Notes: generated by a model not told the origin, from the letters alone. A stretch of DNA of 64,000 nt from Rhizobium sp. Leaf306 (GCF_001423425.1 NZ_LMNX01000002.1:1112854-1176853), one strand, 5' to 3'; counted from the stretch's first letter, positions 7,260 through 18,088 are shown. Numbers and translations: made by a program.

Positions 7260-7910
7260 TTAAAGTCCGATCATATCGCCCATGAGCTGGATCGGCGATC
7301 CGCTGAGAGCGATCGGTGCAAACAGGACGGAAAAGCAGACGCACGGCCCCGAATCACCAACGATCGGCCGGTGATCGAGCGTCTCGTCAGCGACCGATAT
7401 GTCGCCCTGCGTGAAGTTTCCGCGGTGATCGTGGAATTCGCCTTCGATCACCAGCGTGAGTTCGAGACCGTTGTGGCCATGGTTTGGAAGTGCCCTCCCA
7501 GGACGGGCCCAGAGAAGACTTGCTTCCACGTCGGGCGACCGCTCGATAATATGCTCGCGCAGTCCCGGCAGCTTGCGCCGCCACGGAATAGAGGTCAGGT
7601 CTTTCCCCGTATAACCGCGCAACAGGGCCGGCAACTGGGAACCTTGCTCCGGTGGCAACACGCTCCATGCCGGCGGGTCCGATCTGACAATATCGCTGAT
7701 GGCCCTGTCTCGAAATTCACGGGACAACGTCTCATCGCAGGTCATGTCTTCCAACCCATCGCCGGCCAGTCGCTGAAGGGCATCGACAAGCTGGGCATTG
7801 GGTTTCTGCATCTGCAGATGGGAACCTAACAAGACGTGGGCTGCCTTTGGCAGAGAGCCGGCTACGTATTGCGAGATCAGAAAATCGACTCTCTCAATAT
7901 TCAGATGCAT
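7260..7910 (-). CDS. ChrR-like cupin anti-sigma factor, zinc-finger cysteines missing
   Basis: 216 residues in two parts. The N-terminal part (ISQYVAGSLPKAAHVLLGSH, residues 13-32) matches the zinc anti-sigma fold of ChrR, which sequesters ECF sigma factors. The usual H-x3-C-x2-C end of that motif reads HLQMQKPN, so both metal-binding cysteines are absent. The C-terminal cupin keeps its metal site, H-x-H-x3-E (NHGHNGLEL) and a later H (DETLDHRP). ChrR normally sits beside rpoE; no sigma factor gene is nearby. It may regulate by another mechanism or sense peroxide/singlet oxygen products through the cupin alone. Confidence 0.75.
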   Translation of the reverse strand: MHLNIERVDFLISQYVAGSLPKAAHVLLGSHLQMQKPNAQLVDALQRLAGDGLEDMTCDETLSREFRDRAISDIVRSDPPAWSVLPPEQGSQLPALLRGYTGKDLTSIPWRRKLPGLREHIIERSPDVEASLLWARPGRALPNHGHNGLELTLVIEGEFHDHRGNFTQGDISVADETLDHRPIVGDSGPCVCFSVLFAPIALSGSPIQLMGDMIGL

Positions 7911-8212
7911 AAACTAAGCCGCAATCGTTGGCGTGAACGAAATTCAGTTCTCAAAATCAATGCCATCAGGTCGAATCGTCTGAAACCAAAACCGAGCGCT
8001 CCACTCTGCGTAGTGCAGGGCGAAGGATGTATTATACAGTTGCATCCGAGCCATGTCGATAAACCTGCCGGTATTGTCCGGTAGATGACAGTCCTCGGTA
8101 TGCGGGGGCGATCCCATCGCGCGCGATGCGCGGAAAGGATTTTCTTGGCGCGGATGCCTTGCCCGCCGAATGCAGCCTGATTACATGATCCTTGAAAAAG
8201 AAGGCATTTCCC
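7911..8212. other. Divergent intergenic region between chrR-like gene and cysteine synthase operon
   Basis: Must carry the promoters of both units. I see an imperfect inverted repeat CTGCCGGTATTGTCCGGTAG near 8063-8082 that could bind a regulator, but no promoter I can fix with confidence and no additional gene. Confidence 0.3.
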
Positions 8213-9250
8213 ATGGCAATACAATCTTCTGTTCTCGACCTCATCGGCAATACGCCGCTCATCAGGCTGGCGGCTGCATCCGATGCAACCGGATGCGAAA
8301 TCCTCGGCAAGGCCGAATTTCTCAATCCCGGTCAGTCGGTCAAGGATCGCGCGGCGCTCTATATCATTAGAGATGCCGAGAAGAAGGGGCTTCTGAAGCC
8401 GGGCGGAGTGATCGTCGAAGGGACTGCCGGCAATACCGGTATCGGTCTGACCCTGGTCGCAAAGGCATTGGGGTATCGAACCGTCATCGTCATTCCAGAG
8501 ACCCAGAGCCAGGAGAAGAAGGACGCGCTGAGACTGATGGGCGCCGAGCTCGTGGAAGTACCAGCCGTTCCCTACAAGAACCCGAACAACTATGTGAAGG
8601 TTTCCGGTCGCCTTGCCGAGCAGCTTGCCAAGACGGAACCTGCGGGCGCGATCTGGGCAAACCAGTTCGACAATGTTGCCAACCGGCAGGCCCATATCGA
8701 GATGACGGGCCCCGAGATCTTCGAACAGACGGGCGGCAAGGTGGACGGCTTCGTCTGCGCAGTCGGCTCCGGCGGTACGCTGGTCGGTACAGCCATGGCG
8801 TTGCGGGCGCTTAACCCCGCCGTCAAGATCGGCATCGCGGATCCGGAAGGTGCCGCACTCTACGAATTCTATGCGCACGGCGAGATGAAATCCGAGGGCA
8901 GTTCGATCACCGAGGGCATCGGTCAGGGACGTATCACCGCCAATCTCGAAGGGTTTGCGCCTGACTTTTCCTATCGCATCTCGGATGCTGAAGCGCTGCC
9001 GATCGTGTTCGATCTGATCGAGAACGAGGGGCTTTGCCTTGGCGGCTCTTCCGGCATCAACATCGCTGGCGCGATGCGCCTCGCGAAGGATCTCGGTCCC
9101 GGCCATACGATCGTGACGATCCTTTGCGACTACGGCAACCGCTATCAGTCCAAACTCTTCAACCCGGATTTCCTGCAGTCCAAGGGCCTGCCGGTTCCGG
9201 GCTGGCTCACGAAGAAGACCAAGATCGATATTCCGTTCGAAACCGTCTGA
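8213..9250 (+). CDS. cysK: Cysteine synthase (O-acetylserine sulfhydrylase)
   Basis: A 345-residue fold-type II PLP enzyme that makes cysteine from O-acetylserine and sulfide. LIGNTPLIRL opens the protein, the PLP lysine lies in NPGQSVKDRA near residue 45, EGTAGNTGIGL is the substrate loop, GSGGTLVGT binds the PLP phosphate and GGSSGIN is the late PLP contact. The length exceeds the roughly 310-320 residues of typical CysK by a C-terminal extension. The ATG at 8213 follows an AAGG ribosome site; a TTG at 8192 would add seven lysine-rich residues. First gene of an operon with alaX and sseA. Confidence 0.9.
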   Translation: MAIQSSVLDLIGNTPLIRLAAASDATGCEILGKAEFLNPGQSVKDRAALYIIRDAEKKGLLKPGGVIVEGTAGNTGIGLTLVAKALGYRTVIVIPETQSQEKKDALRLMGAELVEVPAVPYKNPNNYVKVSGRLAEQLAKTEPAGAIWANQFDNVANRQAHIEMTGPEIFEQTGGKVDGFVCAVGSGGTLVGTAMALRALNPAVKIGIADPEGAALYEFYAHGEMKSEGSSITEGIGQGRITANLEGFAPDFSYRISDAEALPIVFDLIENEGLCLGGSSGINIAGAMRLAKDLGPGHTIVTILCDYGNRYQSKLFNPDFLQSKGLPVPGWLTKKTKIDIPFETV

Positions 9251-9274
9251 AACCGACCGCAGAGAACAGAACCG

Positions 9275-10012
9275 ATGGCAACTGAACTCCTCTATCGCGA
9301 CGACTTCTATCTCTCGACACTGGAGGCGGTGGTTACCGCGATCCACGAGGATGGCGGCATCGAATTCGACCGCACCTGCTTCTATGCGACATCTGGGGGG
9401 CAACCTGGTGATACCGGCAGTCTGGAGCGCGCCGACGGAACCAGGATCAAGCTTGGCCAGACACGGCACGGCGAGACGAAGGACATCGTCGTCCACGTTC
9501 CGCTGGAAGGCGAACCGCGGCCGACGGTCGGCGAAACTGTTGTCATGCATGTCGACTGGGACAGACGGCACAAGCTGATGCGGATGCATACGGCCTGCCA
9601 CCTGCTGTCGGTCGTCTGCTCCTACCCGATCACCGGTGCCGCAGTTGGCGAAGACGAATCGCGTGTCGATTTCGACATGACGGCCGTGATCGACAAGGAT
9701 GAGGTGACCGCCGGCTTGATGGATCTCGTTGCGCAGAACCATCCGGTCTACCTGCAATGGATCACCGACGCGGAACTGGCAGCCAATCCCGGCATCGTCA
9801 AATCGAAGAACGTCCGGCCGCCGGTCGGGCTCGGACGCGTCAGCCTTGTCTGCATCGGCGAGGATTCGAGCGTTGACAGCCAGCCGTGCGGCGGCACACA
9901 TGTTGCAAACACCGGGGAAGTGGGCGCTATCCACATTTCCAAAATCGAGAAAAAGGGCAAGGAAAACCGTCGCTTCCGGATCCGGTTCGGCGATATCGCC
10001 GCGGATGCCTGA
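9275..10012 (+). CDS. AlaX-type alanyl-tRNA editing protein
   Basis: 245 residues related to the editing domain of alanyl-tRNA synthetase. YATSGGQPGDTG near residue 40 is the conserved glycine-rich motif, and the zinc site is H-T-A-C-H (near 107) plus C-G-G-T-H (near 207). Such free-standing proteins hydrolyse Ser- or Gly-tRNA(Ala) in the cytosol and protect translation accuracy. It lies 24 bases after cysteine synthase and 66 before the sulfurtransferase, so it is probably co-transcribed; mischarged tRNA specificity cannot be read from sequence. Confidence 0.9.
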   Translation: MATELLYRDDFYLSTLEAVVTAIHEDGGIEFDRTCFYATSGGQPGDTGSLERADGTRIKLGQTRHGETKDIVVHVPLEGEPRPTVGETVVMHVDWDRRHKLMRMHTACHLLSVVCSYPITGAAVGEDESRVDFDMTAVIDKDEVTAGLMDLVAQNHPVYLQWITDAELAANPGIVKSKNVRPPVGLGRVSLVCIGEDSSVDSQPCGGTHVANTGEVGAIHISKIEKKGKENRRFRIRFGDIAADA

Positions 10013-10078
10013 AGACACTCGTTTGTCCGAACCGGTTTCTCACCGAATACCGCGTTTTATCAAGGTAGGAGTTTTGAC

Positions 10079-10960
10079 ATGAGCGACACCAGCCGTTTCG
10101 TCGTTTCGTCCGAGTGGCTCGAAAACGAGCTCGGAAGCCCGGATTTGAGAATCGTCGACGCCTCCTTCTACCTGCCTGCCCACAACCGCGATGCAGATGC
10201 CGAATATGCGGCAGGGCATATTCCCGGTGCCGTGCGTTTCGATCACGACAAAGTCGCGGATCATTCCACCGGCCTCCCACATATGGTGCCCTCGCCCGAT
10301 GTGTTTGCCGATGCTGTCGGCAAGCTCGGCATCAGCGAGAATGACCGCATCGTCATCTATGACGGTCCGGGCATCTTTTCTTCGCCGCGTGGCTGGTGGC
10401 TGTTCCGCATCATGGGTGCGAAACAGGTGTTTATCCTGGACGGTGGCCTCGATGGCTGGAAGGCGGAAGGGCGCGCGCTCGAAACCGAAATCCCCTCGCC
10501 GGTTGCGTCCAATTTCGATTCGGAGCTTCGCCTCGACAAGGTCATCGACTACCATCAGATGATGTCGATCGTCAGCGATCGTACAAGCCAGATCGCCGAT
10601 GCACGGCCGGCCGGACGCTTTACCGGCACAGAGCCGGAACCCCGCGCTGGCATGCGCTCCGGTCACATGCCGGGTGCCGTCAACGCTCCCTCCAGCAGCT
10701 TTTCGACAAACGGCAAGCTGAAGACGATACCCGAACTGCGCCAGGCTATTGAAGCCGCGGGAATCGATTTGGGGCGCCCGGTCGTGACGAGCTGCGGTTC
10801 GGGCATTACCGCTGCGATCATCACGCTTGCGCTGGAATCGCTCGGGCATGAGGACAACGCGCTTTATGACGGGTCTTGGACGGAATGGGGCGGACGCTCG
10901 GACACGCCGATCGAGACAGGACCGGCTAAGCCTACCCCTGCAATCTCGTCGCAGGCGTAA
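10079..10960 (+). CDS. sseA: 3-mercaptopyruvate sulfurtransferase
   Basis: 293 residues with two rhodanese domains. The first ends in IYDGPGIFSSPRGWWLFRIM and is catalytically inactive as usual; the second carries the active loop CGSGITA near residue 240. That loop, with glycine after cysteine, separates mercaptopyruvate sulfurtransferases from thiosulfate sulfurtransferases (CRKGVTA). It transfers sulfur from mercaptopyruvate, a cysteine transamination product, to thiols or cyanide. Location next to cysteine synthase fits a role in cysteine sulfur turnover. Confidence 0.9.
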   Translation: MSDTSRFVVSSEWLENELGSPDLRIVDASFYLPAHNRDADAEYAAGHIPGAVRFDHDKVADHSTGLPHMVPSPDVFADAVGKLGISENDRIVIYDGPGIFSSPRGWWLFRIMGAKQVFILDGGLDGWKAEGRALETEIPSPVASNFDSELRLDKVIDYHQMMSIVSDRTSQIADARPAGRFTGTEPEPRAGMRSGHMPGAVNAPSSSFSTNGKLKTIPELRQAIEAAGIDLGRPVVTSCGSGITAAIITLALESLGHEDNALYDGSWTEWGGRSDTPIETGPAKPTPAISSQA

Positions 10961-10962
10961 CG

Positions 10963-11520
10963 ATGGCGAAAAAGCCCGTACCGCTGAAGGCGCGCGTCAC
11001 CGTTCTGGAAATGACGGCCGCGCCCAAGACCAGCATGCCGATTCCGGCCAACATTCAAACCGCCATCATACGCGCCACCGAAGTGCCGTTGCATTTCTAC
11101 CGGTACCTATACCGGCAAGTCGGCAAACGCTGGCACTGGTACGATAGGCTGCGGCTGTCCGACGCCGAGCTTGCGGCCGCGATACACAACCCGCGCTGTT
11201 CGATCACGATCCTTCTGGTCGACGGATCGCCAGCCGGCTTCTACGAGCTGAACTCTACTGACGACAACGTCGTAGAGCTGTCCTATTTCGGCCTGTTCGA
11301 GCGGGCCCTCGGGCTCGGCATCGGCAAGTGGTTCCTGACGCAGGCTCTTTATTCTGCGTGGCAGAACAACCCGGAGAAGGTCACCGTCACCACCAATTCG
11401 CTCGACCATCCCCGGGCGCTGCAGCTCTACCAGATGATGGGTTTTTCGCCCGTCTCGACATACGAGGCCGAGATCGTGCCGATGACCAGCGCGGAACTGG
11501 TAAAGGTGCTGGACAGCTAG
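10963..11520 (+). CDS. GNAT family N-acetyltransferase
   Basis: 185 residues. The acetyl-CoA pyrophosphate motif is seen as LFERALGLGIGKWFLTQAL around residues 108-126, followed by the C-terminal LDHPRALQLYQMMGFSPVST typical of GNAT enzymes. Only two bases separate it from sseA, so it is translated from the same mRNA. Substrate unknown. Confidence 0.85.
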   Translation: MAKKPVPLKARVTVLEMTAAPKTSMPIPANIQTAIIRATEVPLHFYRYLYRQVGKRWHWYDRLRLSDAELAAAIHNPRCSITILLVDGSPAGFYELNSTDDNVVELSYFGLFERALGLGIGKWFLTQALYSAWQNNPEKVTVTTNSLDHPRALQLYQMMGFSPVSTYEAEIVPMTSAELVKVLDS

Positions 11521-11590
11521 CTCGCGCAAGGATCGGGTGGCGCTTCAAAGCCCGACGGGTCATCTCCTATATATAGAAAAGGAGACGACC

Positions 11591-12055
11591 ATGCCAATCT
11601 TCAACGCGATCCCGGGTGACCACGCAGAGCATCTATGGAACGGAGGCAGCGATTCCTACGGACACCAGACGGAGACCATGATCTCGGATGGTCCCGGATA
11701 TCCCTGCCGCCATTGCCTCAGGAATATCGGCGCGGGCGAAAGCCTGTTCGTTCTTGCCTATCGACCGTTTCCGACAACGCAGCCCTATGCCGAAACCGGT
11801 CCCATCTTCCTGCATAAGACGCCCTGCACACGGTTTATCGCGGAAGAGGTTCTACCGCCAATTCTGGTCAGTCCGGATTACATCGTCCGGGGTTATGGAG
11901 AGAATGACAGGATCGTCTATGGCACGGGTGCGGTGACCCCGACGTCCGAAATCATGCGGCGCGCCAAAGACCTGCTTCAACGCGCCGATATCGCCTATGT
12001 CCACGTTCGTTCGGCCCGCAACAACTGTTTCCAGTGCCGGATTGACGCGGCTTAG
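11591..12055 (+). CDS. DUF1203 family protein
   Basis: 154 residues, MPIFNAIPGDHAEHLW..., with cysteines in PGYPCRHCLRNIGAGE near residue 38 and CTRF near 78, plus a C-terminal RNNCFQCRI. These match DUF1203, a family without known function whose paired cysteines suggest metal binding. The ATG is supported by AAAGGAG seven bases ahead. Convergent with the padR gene, 10 bases apart. Confidence 0.85.
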   Translation: MPIFNAIPGDHAEHLWNGGSDSYGHQTETMISDGPGYPCRHCLRNIGAGESLFVLAYRPFPTTQPYAETGPIFLHKTPCTRFIAEEVLPPILVSPDYIVRGYGENDRIVYGTGAVTPTSEIMRRAKDLLQRADIAYVHVRSARNNCFQCRIDAA

Positions 12056-12065
12056 CAGGAGCCCC

Positions 12066-12767
12066 TTATGCCTGCGGGTCTCCGCCGTCCCGCTCCAGCT
12101 TTTCGGCAAAATCGAGGAGCTGCCGCACGAGATCGCCCGCAGCCTTGTCGTTTTGTTCGATCCTGCGAGCCGACACTTCTCTCAGGTTGAGAAGCGCCGC
12201 TTCCACACTGCGCGGCAGAGCCGGGCCGCGGTCATGATGTGGCCCCCTGTCGTGATCGCGGTGGTGTTCGTGCCGTTCCTGCTTCTGCTTGATCTTTTCA
12301 GCCAGCTCGGACAAGCGCTCGAGGATGGTCGTTGCGAAACTGCGGTTCTCATCGAGGTGCGCACGGCCCTCGTCAGTGATGGTGTAACGCTTCTTGTTGC
12401 CATCCGCTTCAGCCGTCACGTAGCCGGCTTCCTCAAGATAGGTCAGCGTCGGATAGATGACGCCAGGGCTGGGTGCGTAAAAACCATACGTCATATCTTC
12501 GATATGTTTTATGATCTCGTAGCCGTGGCGGGCTTCTTTCTCGATCAAGGCCAGGACGACCAGTCTGAGATCGCCCTGCATCAGAAAGCGACCGATACGA
12601 CCCTCGCCATCATCGCCGAAGCCACGGCCACCGCCCGGCCCGCCTTTTCCGCCAAAACCCCTACCCGCAAAGCCTTTGCTGAACGGACCGCCCCGCATGG
12701 TAAATAGTCCCTCGAAGCCCGAGCGATCGGCGTTGCAGCTTTTGTTGGTTTCAAATCGTTGAAACAT
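12066..12767 (-). CDS. PadR family transcriptional regulator with Gly- and His-rich segments
   Basis: 233 residues. Residues 25-57 are glycine/arginine/phenylalanine rich (FAGRGFGGKGGPGGGRGFGD); the winged-helix PadR domain follows (LVVLALIEKEARHGYEIIKH, then SPGVIYPTLTYLEEAGYV). A histidine-rich stretch (ERHEHHRDHDRGPHHDRGP) precedes the C-terminal helix that dimerises. PadR proteins repress genes for efflux or stress. The His-rich segment could bind a metal such as nickel or zinc. The ATG follows an AAAGGAG site. Two GATATATCTAA repeats upstream may be its own operator. No target gene is evident next to it. Confidence 0.85.
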   Translation of the reverse strand: MFQRFETNKSCNADRSGFEGLFTMRGGPFSKGFAGRGFGGKGGPGGGRGFGDDGEGRIGRFLMQGDLRLVVLALIEKEARHGYEIIKHIEDMTYGFYAPSPGVIYPTLTYLEEAGYVTAEADGNKKRYTITDEGRAHLDENRSFATTILERLSELAEKIKQKQERHEHHRDHDRGPHHDRGPALPRSVEAALLNLREVSARRIEQNDKAAGDLVRQLLDFAEKLERDGGDPQA

Positions 12768-12792
12768 CTTACTCTCCTTTAGAGTATCTTTC

Positions 12793-12848
12793 GATATATC
12801 TAAAGCTAGCACATTTGCGCAATGCTGCAAGCTGCCAGATATATCTAA
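12793..12848. promoter_or_regulatory. Paired GATATATCTAA repeats, candidate PadR operator
   Basis: GATATATCTAA occurs at 12793-12803 and again at 12838-12848, a 45-base period, directly upstream of the padR start. The core GATATATC is itself a palindrome, and the first copy is flanked by a looser inverted partner (AGAGTATC at 12781-12788). Autoregulation is common in this family. Confidence 0.5.
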
Positions 12849-13039
12849 GTCATATCCATTTGATTTTTGTGGCGGATTTTTTTCGAGCTATCTGCGGCGC
12901 GCGGTGCGGCCGATCCGGATTGACCGTCGCGTCATTACCCGGCAGTCACCGAACTTTCGCCGACCGTCATTTTAGGGATGCGTCCGTGGGCGATTGTGCC
13001 TAAGCTCGCCTCCATCAGTGATCCGGAGGGAGATATTAG

Positions 13040-15040
<2,001 letters not shown>

Positions 15041-15075
15041 GGCGCCAAATCCAGTCGTCCGGCCGAGGACGCGTG

Positions 15076-16044
15076 TTATTCGGCAGCCTGCCAATACGTC
15101 CTTTCCGGCTCCTGCTTCAGGAGTTCGGGAAGGTCATCATGGTTTGGACATGAGGACAGCTTGGCTGCAAACGATTCGATCAACCACTGTCCCGCGGGTC
15201 CGGGCGGATTGGATGCCTTTCGCAAGGCGTAGATCGGATATTGCCCCTGCTCGTACGCGTCGATATCCAACGCGACCAGATCGCCGTTGCGGATGTCATC
15301 GAGCACCAGGGAGGCTGGAAGCCCACCCCAACCAAGCCCACCCTTGATCAGCTGATACTTGGTGGCGATGTCGCTGATGCGCCAGATCTTGTAGGACAAG
15401 ACATTGAAGTTACGCCCTGCGGTAAGCCCTGACGCGTCGGTCACGACCAGTTGCGTCTCGTCGCGCACATCGGCAAGGGTGAGTGTGCGGTTGAGCTTCA
15501 CCAATGGATGATCCGGCGCTGCGACCGGCAAGAGGTATGAATGACCGATCCTTTCGGCAATCAGCGAATCGTCCTGCTTCAGGAGAGCGCCACCGATGCC
15601 GATGCCGGCCCGTCCACTGATGACCTGGCCCATCACCATGCCGAGTTCCCCGACGCTGAGGTTGAGGGCGACACTTGGAAATTTCTCTCGGAATTCGCGT
15701 AGCTGGCTGACCACCGCGTCGGCCGGCACCATCACGCTGACGGCCAGCGTGATCTCGGCTTCCAATCCCTGAGTGATGCTCTTTGCCCGAGACCGCATGA
15801 TCTGCAGGTCGGCAACAATTCGCCGCGCATCCATCAGCATCGCCCGTCCGGCCTCGGTCAGTTTTGGCTGACGCGCCCCGGCCCGGTCGAACAACTGAAT
15901 CTCGAGCTGCGTCTCGAGGTTGGCAATCGTGTAGCTGACAACCGACTGAGCCCGGTTCAGCAGGCGTGAGGCTGCCGAAAAACTGCCGCTTTCGGCAACT
16001 GCGATGAAGACCTGCAGCTGATCGAGGGTGGGATTCGCGTCCAT
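15076..16044 (-). CDS. LysR family transcriptional regulator
   Basis: 322 residues. The N-terminal winged helix-turn-helix is plain (FIAVAESGSFSAASRLLNRA, then VVSYTIANLETQLEIQLFDR); the substrate-binding domain follows from about residue 90. It is transcribed divergently from the azoreductase gene across 134 bases, so it most likely controls that gene in response to a quinone, azo compound or related electrophile. Confidence 0.9.
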   Translation of the reverse strand: MDANPTLDQLQVFIAVAESGSFSAASRLLNRAQSVVSYTIANLETQLEIQLFDRAGARQPKLTEAGRAMLMDARRIVADLQIMRSRAKSITQGLEAEITLAVSVMVPADAVVSQLREFREKFPSVALNLSVGELGMVMGQVISGRAGIGIGGALLKQDDSLIAERIGHSYLLPVAAPDHPLVKLNRTLTLADVRDETQLVVTDASGLTAGRNFNVLSYKIWRISDIATKYQLIKGGLGWGGLPASLVLDDIRNGDLVALDIDAYEQGQYPIYALRKASNPPGPAGQWLIESFAAKLSSCPNHDDLPELLKQEPERTYWQAAE

Positions 16045-16052
16045 GTGACCTA

Positions 16053-16065
16053 TCCAGATTTTAGA
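16053..16065. promoter_or_regulatory. Possible LysR box (T-N11-A) between lysR and azoR
   Basis: TCCAGATTTTAGA is a T-N11-A motif with partial dyad symmetry (TCCA...TGGA at 16053-16069). It lies 9 bases before the lysR start codon and about 115 before azoR, a usual place for autoregulation. Confidence 0.35.
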
Positions 16066-16178
16066 TGGAAAGCTTCGACATTATCCCCATTCCATCGATT
16101 GCCGTCTACTCCTATTTGTCTTCCCAGACAGGCGACCTCCAGTCTCCCACCGTCGAGAAATTCATAGGAAACAAAGCA

Positions 16179-16796
16179 ATGCCATCCATCCTTCTCGTGA
16201 CATCCAGCCCTCGCGGCACCGAATCGCTGTCGACAAAGATTGCGACGGAATTTGTCGACAAGCTGAAGGTCCAGCATCCGGGCGCGACCGTTGTGACCCG
16301 TGATTTAGGTCAGAACCCGATCGCCCATCTCGACACCGTGACCACATCTGCGATCCGCAAGCCCGCAGATGCTCGCAATTCCGAGGAAGCGGCAGCAGCG
16401 AAACTGTCCGACGAACTCGTCGCCGAGTTGCTCGCCGCCGATACGGTCGTGCTTGCCACGGGCCTGATCAATTTCAATATCTATTCGACGCTGAAAAGCT
16501 GGATCGACAACGTTGCCCGCGCCGGCATGACGTTCCGCTACACAGCCGAAGGTCCGCAGGGACTTGCGACCGGCAAGAAGGTCTATGTCGTTCTGTCGGC
16601 CGCCGGCATCTATTCGGAAGGCCCGGCCATGGCGATGAACCACGCCGTTCCTTACCTCAAGACGGTTCTTGGCTTCATGGGCATGACGGATGTCGAAGTG
16701 ATCTACATTGAAGGTACCGCATTCGGTCCGGAAGCGTATGAGAAGGCGATTGCCGCCGCACAGGATCGCACGCAGCAGCTTGCACTGGCGGCCTGA
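16179..16796 (+). CDS. azoR: FMN-dependent NADH azoreductase
   Basis: 205 residues, flavodoxin-like fold. SSPRGTESLSTKIATEFVDK near the N-terminus binds the FMN phosphate, LINFNIYSTLKSWIDNVARA near residue 100 and VYVVLSAAGIYSEG near 150 are family hallmarks. The enzyme reduces quinones and azo compounds by two electrons in the cytosol. The chosen ATG has AGGAAA upstream; an open frame extends to 16065 but would add a non-conserved tail. Confidence 0.9.
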   Translation: MPSILLVTSSPRGTESLSTKIATEFVDKLKVQHPGATVVTRDLGQNPIAHLDTVTTSAIRKPADARNSEEAAAAKLSDELVAELLAADTVVLATGLINFNIYSTLKSWIDNVARAGMTFRYTAEGPQGLATGKKVYVVLSAAGIYSEGPAMAMNHAVPYLKTVLGFMGMTDVEVIYIEGTAFGPEAYEKAIAAAQDRTQQLALAA

Positions 16797-16798
16797 TC

Positions 16799-18088
16799 CT
16801 AGACGTCCACACCGGTTGGTGAGACGAGACGCCCCTGACGGCCGTGGACATTGTCCCGGCCGTCTTTCTTTGCGTGATAGAGGCGTTGGTCCGCAACGCC
16901 GAACAGTGTCGCGAATGTGTCTCCATCGTCAGACGTGGTCGCCACTCCGATCGATACGGTGATGCACTTGCCATCCGGCCTGATGACAGACGCGCAGATA
17001 TCCTGGCGAAGCCGCTCGGAGAGCGCCAAGGCTCCTTCGTGATTCGTGTTCGGCAGGATCAGCACGAACTCCTCGCCGCCGAACCGCGAGAGATGATCGC
17101 GCGGCCGCGTTCGGGCCTTGAGCTGCGCTGCTACGTCCTTGAGCACCTCGTCCCCCTTCATGTGACCGAAGAGATCGTTCACGTCCTTGAACCGGTCTGC
17201 GTCGATGATCACGAGACTGAGCTGCTGCCGCATATCGATACTTTGCTTGATCATCGCCGGCGCATCGGCTTCCAGCCGGTTGCGATCGAAAACGCCAGTC
17301 AACCGATCGACGCCGCTTGTGGCAAGCAGCGCCTGATACCGCTCGCGAAACGTCAGATCGTGAAAAATGTCGGCAATTTCGCGCCGCGACAAGGCAAGCC
17401 TCGGGATCTGTTCGACCTTGAGATAGGCGAGCAGCAGCACGGAATAGATGATCACCGCGAGCATTTTGGCGTACCAACCGCCGAACAGGACCGACAGCGG
17501 CGCGTCGAACAGCAATCGCAGTCCGGAATAGAAGGCAAGCTGGTCAAAGCTTAGAACGATCGCACCGCTGACGGCAAAGCGCAGGATGATATGGCGCCTG
17601 AAGATCCGGCCGAAACGCTCATAGAGAAGAATGATGGCGATGGCGTCGATATAGAGTAGCGCCGTACCCCATACCATGAGTGAGCCCATCTCGTTGAGAA
17701 AGACCATGTCGGCAGGCCGTCCCGCAGGAAGGGTGACGACCGGATGCGCCTGCAGGATCTGCGCGATGAGAACCGTCAGGAGATTGCCGAGAAACAGTCC
17801 GTAGATGGGCTGGCGCACCGTCGAGGCATCCTCTTTCAAGTACAAGAGGAGGATCATCATCAGCTTGCCCGCAAAGAAGACGGACGATCCGGGCGATACC
17901 AGCCCGAACGGCAGTTCGACATAGAAGACCGCCGCGAGGTAGGTCTCCATGAAGTGCATCACACCGAGCGCAGCCAAGAACACGCCAAGGCCAAGCTGGC
18001 GCCTGAAATGCAGGAAGGCGGCCATGATCGTGAAATAGACGATCGCTTCTGCAACAAACAGAAAGAGGTTCAAAACCTGCATCATCAC
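16799..18088 (-). CDS. Membrane-bound diguanylate cyclase (GGDEF)
   Basis: 429 residues. The N-terminal 230 residues hold about seven hydrophobic segments, forming an uncharacterised membrane sensor. A GGDEF domain follows from about residue 262 (DRLTGVFDRN, then RFGGEEFVLILPN). The product-inhibition site RxxD is present as RPRD, five residues before GGEEF, so the enzyme should be active and feedback-inhibited. It makes cyclic di-GMP, which in rhizobia favours attachment and exopolysaccharide over motility. No EAL domain. Confidence 0.88.
   Translation of the reverse strand: MMMQVLNLFLFVAEAIVYFTIMAAFLHFRRQLGLGVFLAALGVMHFMETYLAAVFYVELPFGLVSPGSSVFFAGKLMMILLLYLKEDASTVRQPIYGLFLGNLLTVLIAQILQAHPVVTLPAGRPADMVFLNEMGSLMVWGTALLYIDAIAIILLYERFGRIFRRHIILRFAVSGAIVLSFDQLAFYSGLRLLFDAPLSVLFGGWYAKMLAVIIYSVLLLAYLKVEQIPRLALSRREIADIFHDLTFRERYQALLATSGVDRLTGVFDRNRLEADAPAMIKQSIDMRQQLSLVIIDADRFKDVNDLFGHMKGDEVLKDVAAQLKARTRPRDHLSRFGGEEFVLILPNTNHEGALALSERLRQDICASVIRPDGKCITVSIGVATTSDDGDTFATLFGVADQRLYHAKKDGRDNVHGRQGRLVSPTGVDV

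Noticed and set aside
7901..10018. 705-residue open frame on the minus strand
   Set aside because: It is antisense to cysteine synthase, alaX and part of the intergenic region; high GC removes stops. The plus-strand proteins carry full family motifs and this frame has none.
12900..13039. PhoB box before cpdB
   Set aside because: Two GTCA-like units are 14 bases apart, not the 11 required for a Pho box.
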